Assembly: GCA_002372575.1 (NCBI GenBank)
Contig: DFHC01000066.1
Span: 9,954-23,795, forward strand
Direction of reading: 5' to 3'
DNA: 13,842 nt
Source: a bacterium UBA3734
GTDB taxonomy: Bacteria > Bacteroidota > Bacteroidia > Bacteroidales > Bacteroidaceae
Positions 13,601 to 13,842 of the stretch are shown piece by piece. Made by a program: the position numbers and the translations under genes. The notes beneath the pieces are model-generated. The model had not been told where the DNA came from and searched no databases. It saw nothing but the letters and a program-made list of their open reading frames with translations. Positions within the stretch are counted from its first letter, which is position 1, and the number at the start of each line of letters is the position of its first letter.

Positions 13601-13842
13601 TTATTTTTCAGTGATTTTTTGTTGCTGAATGCGGGCAATCAACCTGTTGCCTTTTTCCTGAATCTCCCGTTGGTGGGAATATTGTTTTTCCAGAATACTC
13701 TGTTCACCATTCATCACATACCAATCCATAATAGTTACTTCTTCTTTTGACAGAGGGACAGTCGGTAGTGTTTGTGGTTTATGCAATGCTATCAACAGTG
13801 CGACACTGGCGGCTGCGATGAGGGCAAGCCTCACCCCCCGCC
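13601..13842 (-). CDS. Membrane anti-sigma-factor-like protein, module C, 5' end beyond window
   Basis: The frame is open to the right edge, so the N-terminus is missing; an in-frame GTG at 13834 is not a believable start because it falls inside a repeat just before the membrane helix. The visible part reads RGVRLALIAAASVALLIALHK (with a break for the edge), matching the membrane segment of the module B protein. A short periplasmic tail of about 58 residues ends KGNRLIARIQQQKITEK, similar to the module B C-terminus RGQRLTAEVQQHLQ. The long Thr/Lys stalk of the other two copies is absent, so this is a compact version. A sigma gene is expected just outside the window. Confidence 0.7.
   Translation of the reverse strand, partial: RGVRLALIAAASVALLIALHKPQTLPTVPLSKEEVTIMDWYVMNGEQSILEKQYSHQREIQEKGNRLIARIQQQKITEK
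13802..13842. repeat. Second copy of the palindromic repeat, cut by window edge
   Basis: It matches 11583-11623 in 39 of 41 bases. The 5-bp core stem (GAGGG-side arm and CCTC-side arm) is kept, but one G-to-A change (GGTGAGG becomes GATGAGG) weakens the outer pairing. The second hairpin, if present, lies outside the window. It encodes the same membrane-proximal residues as in the module B gene. Confidence 0.7.

Overview
The window looks like chromosome of a Bacteroidota member, most likely a Prevotella-type Bacteroidales. The reasons are a PadR/PspC regulator pair of the kind typical of that group, two periplasmic TlpA-like thioredoxins whose N-terminal regions look Bacteroidetes-specific, A-rich weak ribosome-binding regions, and a near-perfect Bacteroidetes housekeeping promoter (ATTG-N19-TAATTTTG). 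No search could be run, so the taxon is inferred from style and protein families. Every gene I can support lies on the minus strand, so transcription runs from right to left. The many plus-strand reading frames are shadows of these genes.

Right to left, the layout is as follows. (1) Module C, 13842-12548: the 3' part of a membrane anti-sigma-like gene cut by the window edge, then a lipoprotein. (2) Module B, 12427-9947: an ECF sigma factor, a membrane anti-sigma-like protein joined to it by an ATGA overlap, and a secreted protein whose C-terminus matches that of the module C lipoprotein. (3) Module A, 9878-5720: a second ECF sigma factor, a third anti-sigma-like protein, a secreted 312-residue protein, two tandem-duplicated secreted proteins (203 and 202 residues), and a secreted 180-residue paralogue of the 312-residue protein. 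A strong RNA hairpin lies just before this last gene. (4) A two-gene thioredoxin operon, 5600-2157: a 344-residue TlpA-like protein and a 798-residue multidomain thioredoxin. (5) A 315-bp regulatory gap, then padR and a 3'-truncated pspC running off the left edge.

The three modules share one plan. An ECF sigma factor would be held by a single-pass membrane protein carrying a short conserved cytoplasmic motif (P-S-x-x-x-D-R-L-M-x-R-[IL]-E, seen in the two complete copies). The same operons encode small exported proteins of unknown function that are paralogous within and between modules. The most likely reading is an expanded set of envelope-signalling systems in which the exported proteins sense, modulate or execute the response. 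The N-terminal beta-rich region of the 798-residue thioredoxin resembles the core of the 202/203-residue proteins, which hints at a link between the redox operon and module A. A double-palindrome repeat sits in frame in the module B anti-sigma gene, exactly at the junction of its cytoplasmic part and membrane helix, and its first half recurs at the same place in the module C copy.

No RNA genes, CRISPR arrays, transposases or integrases were seen.
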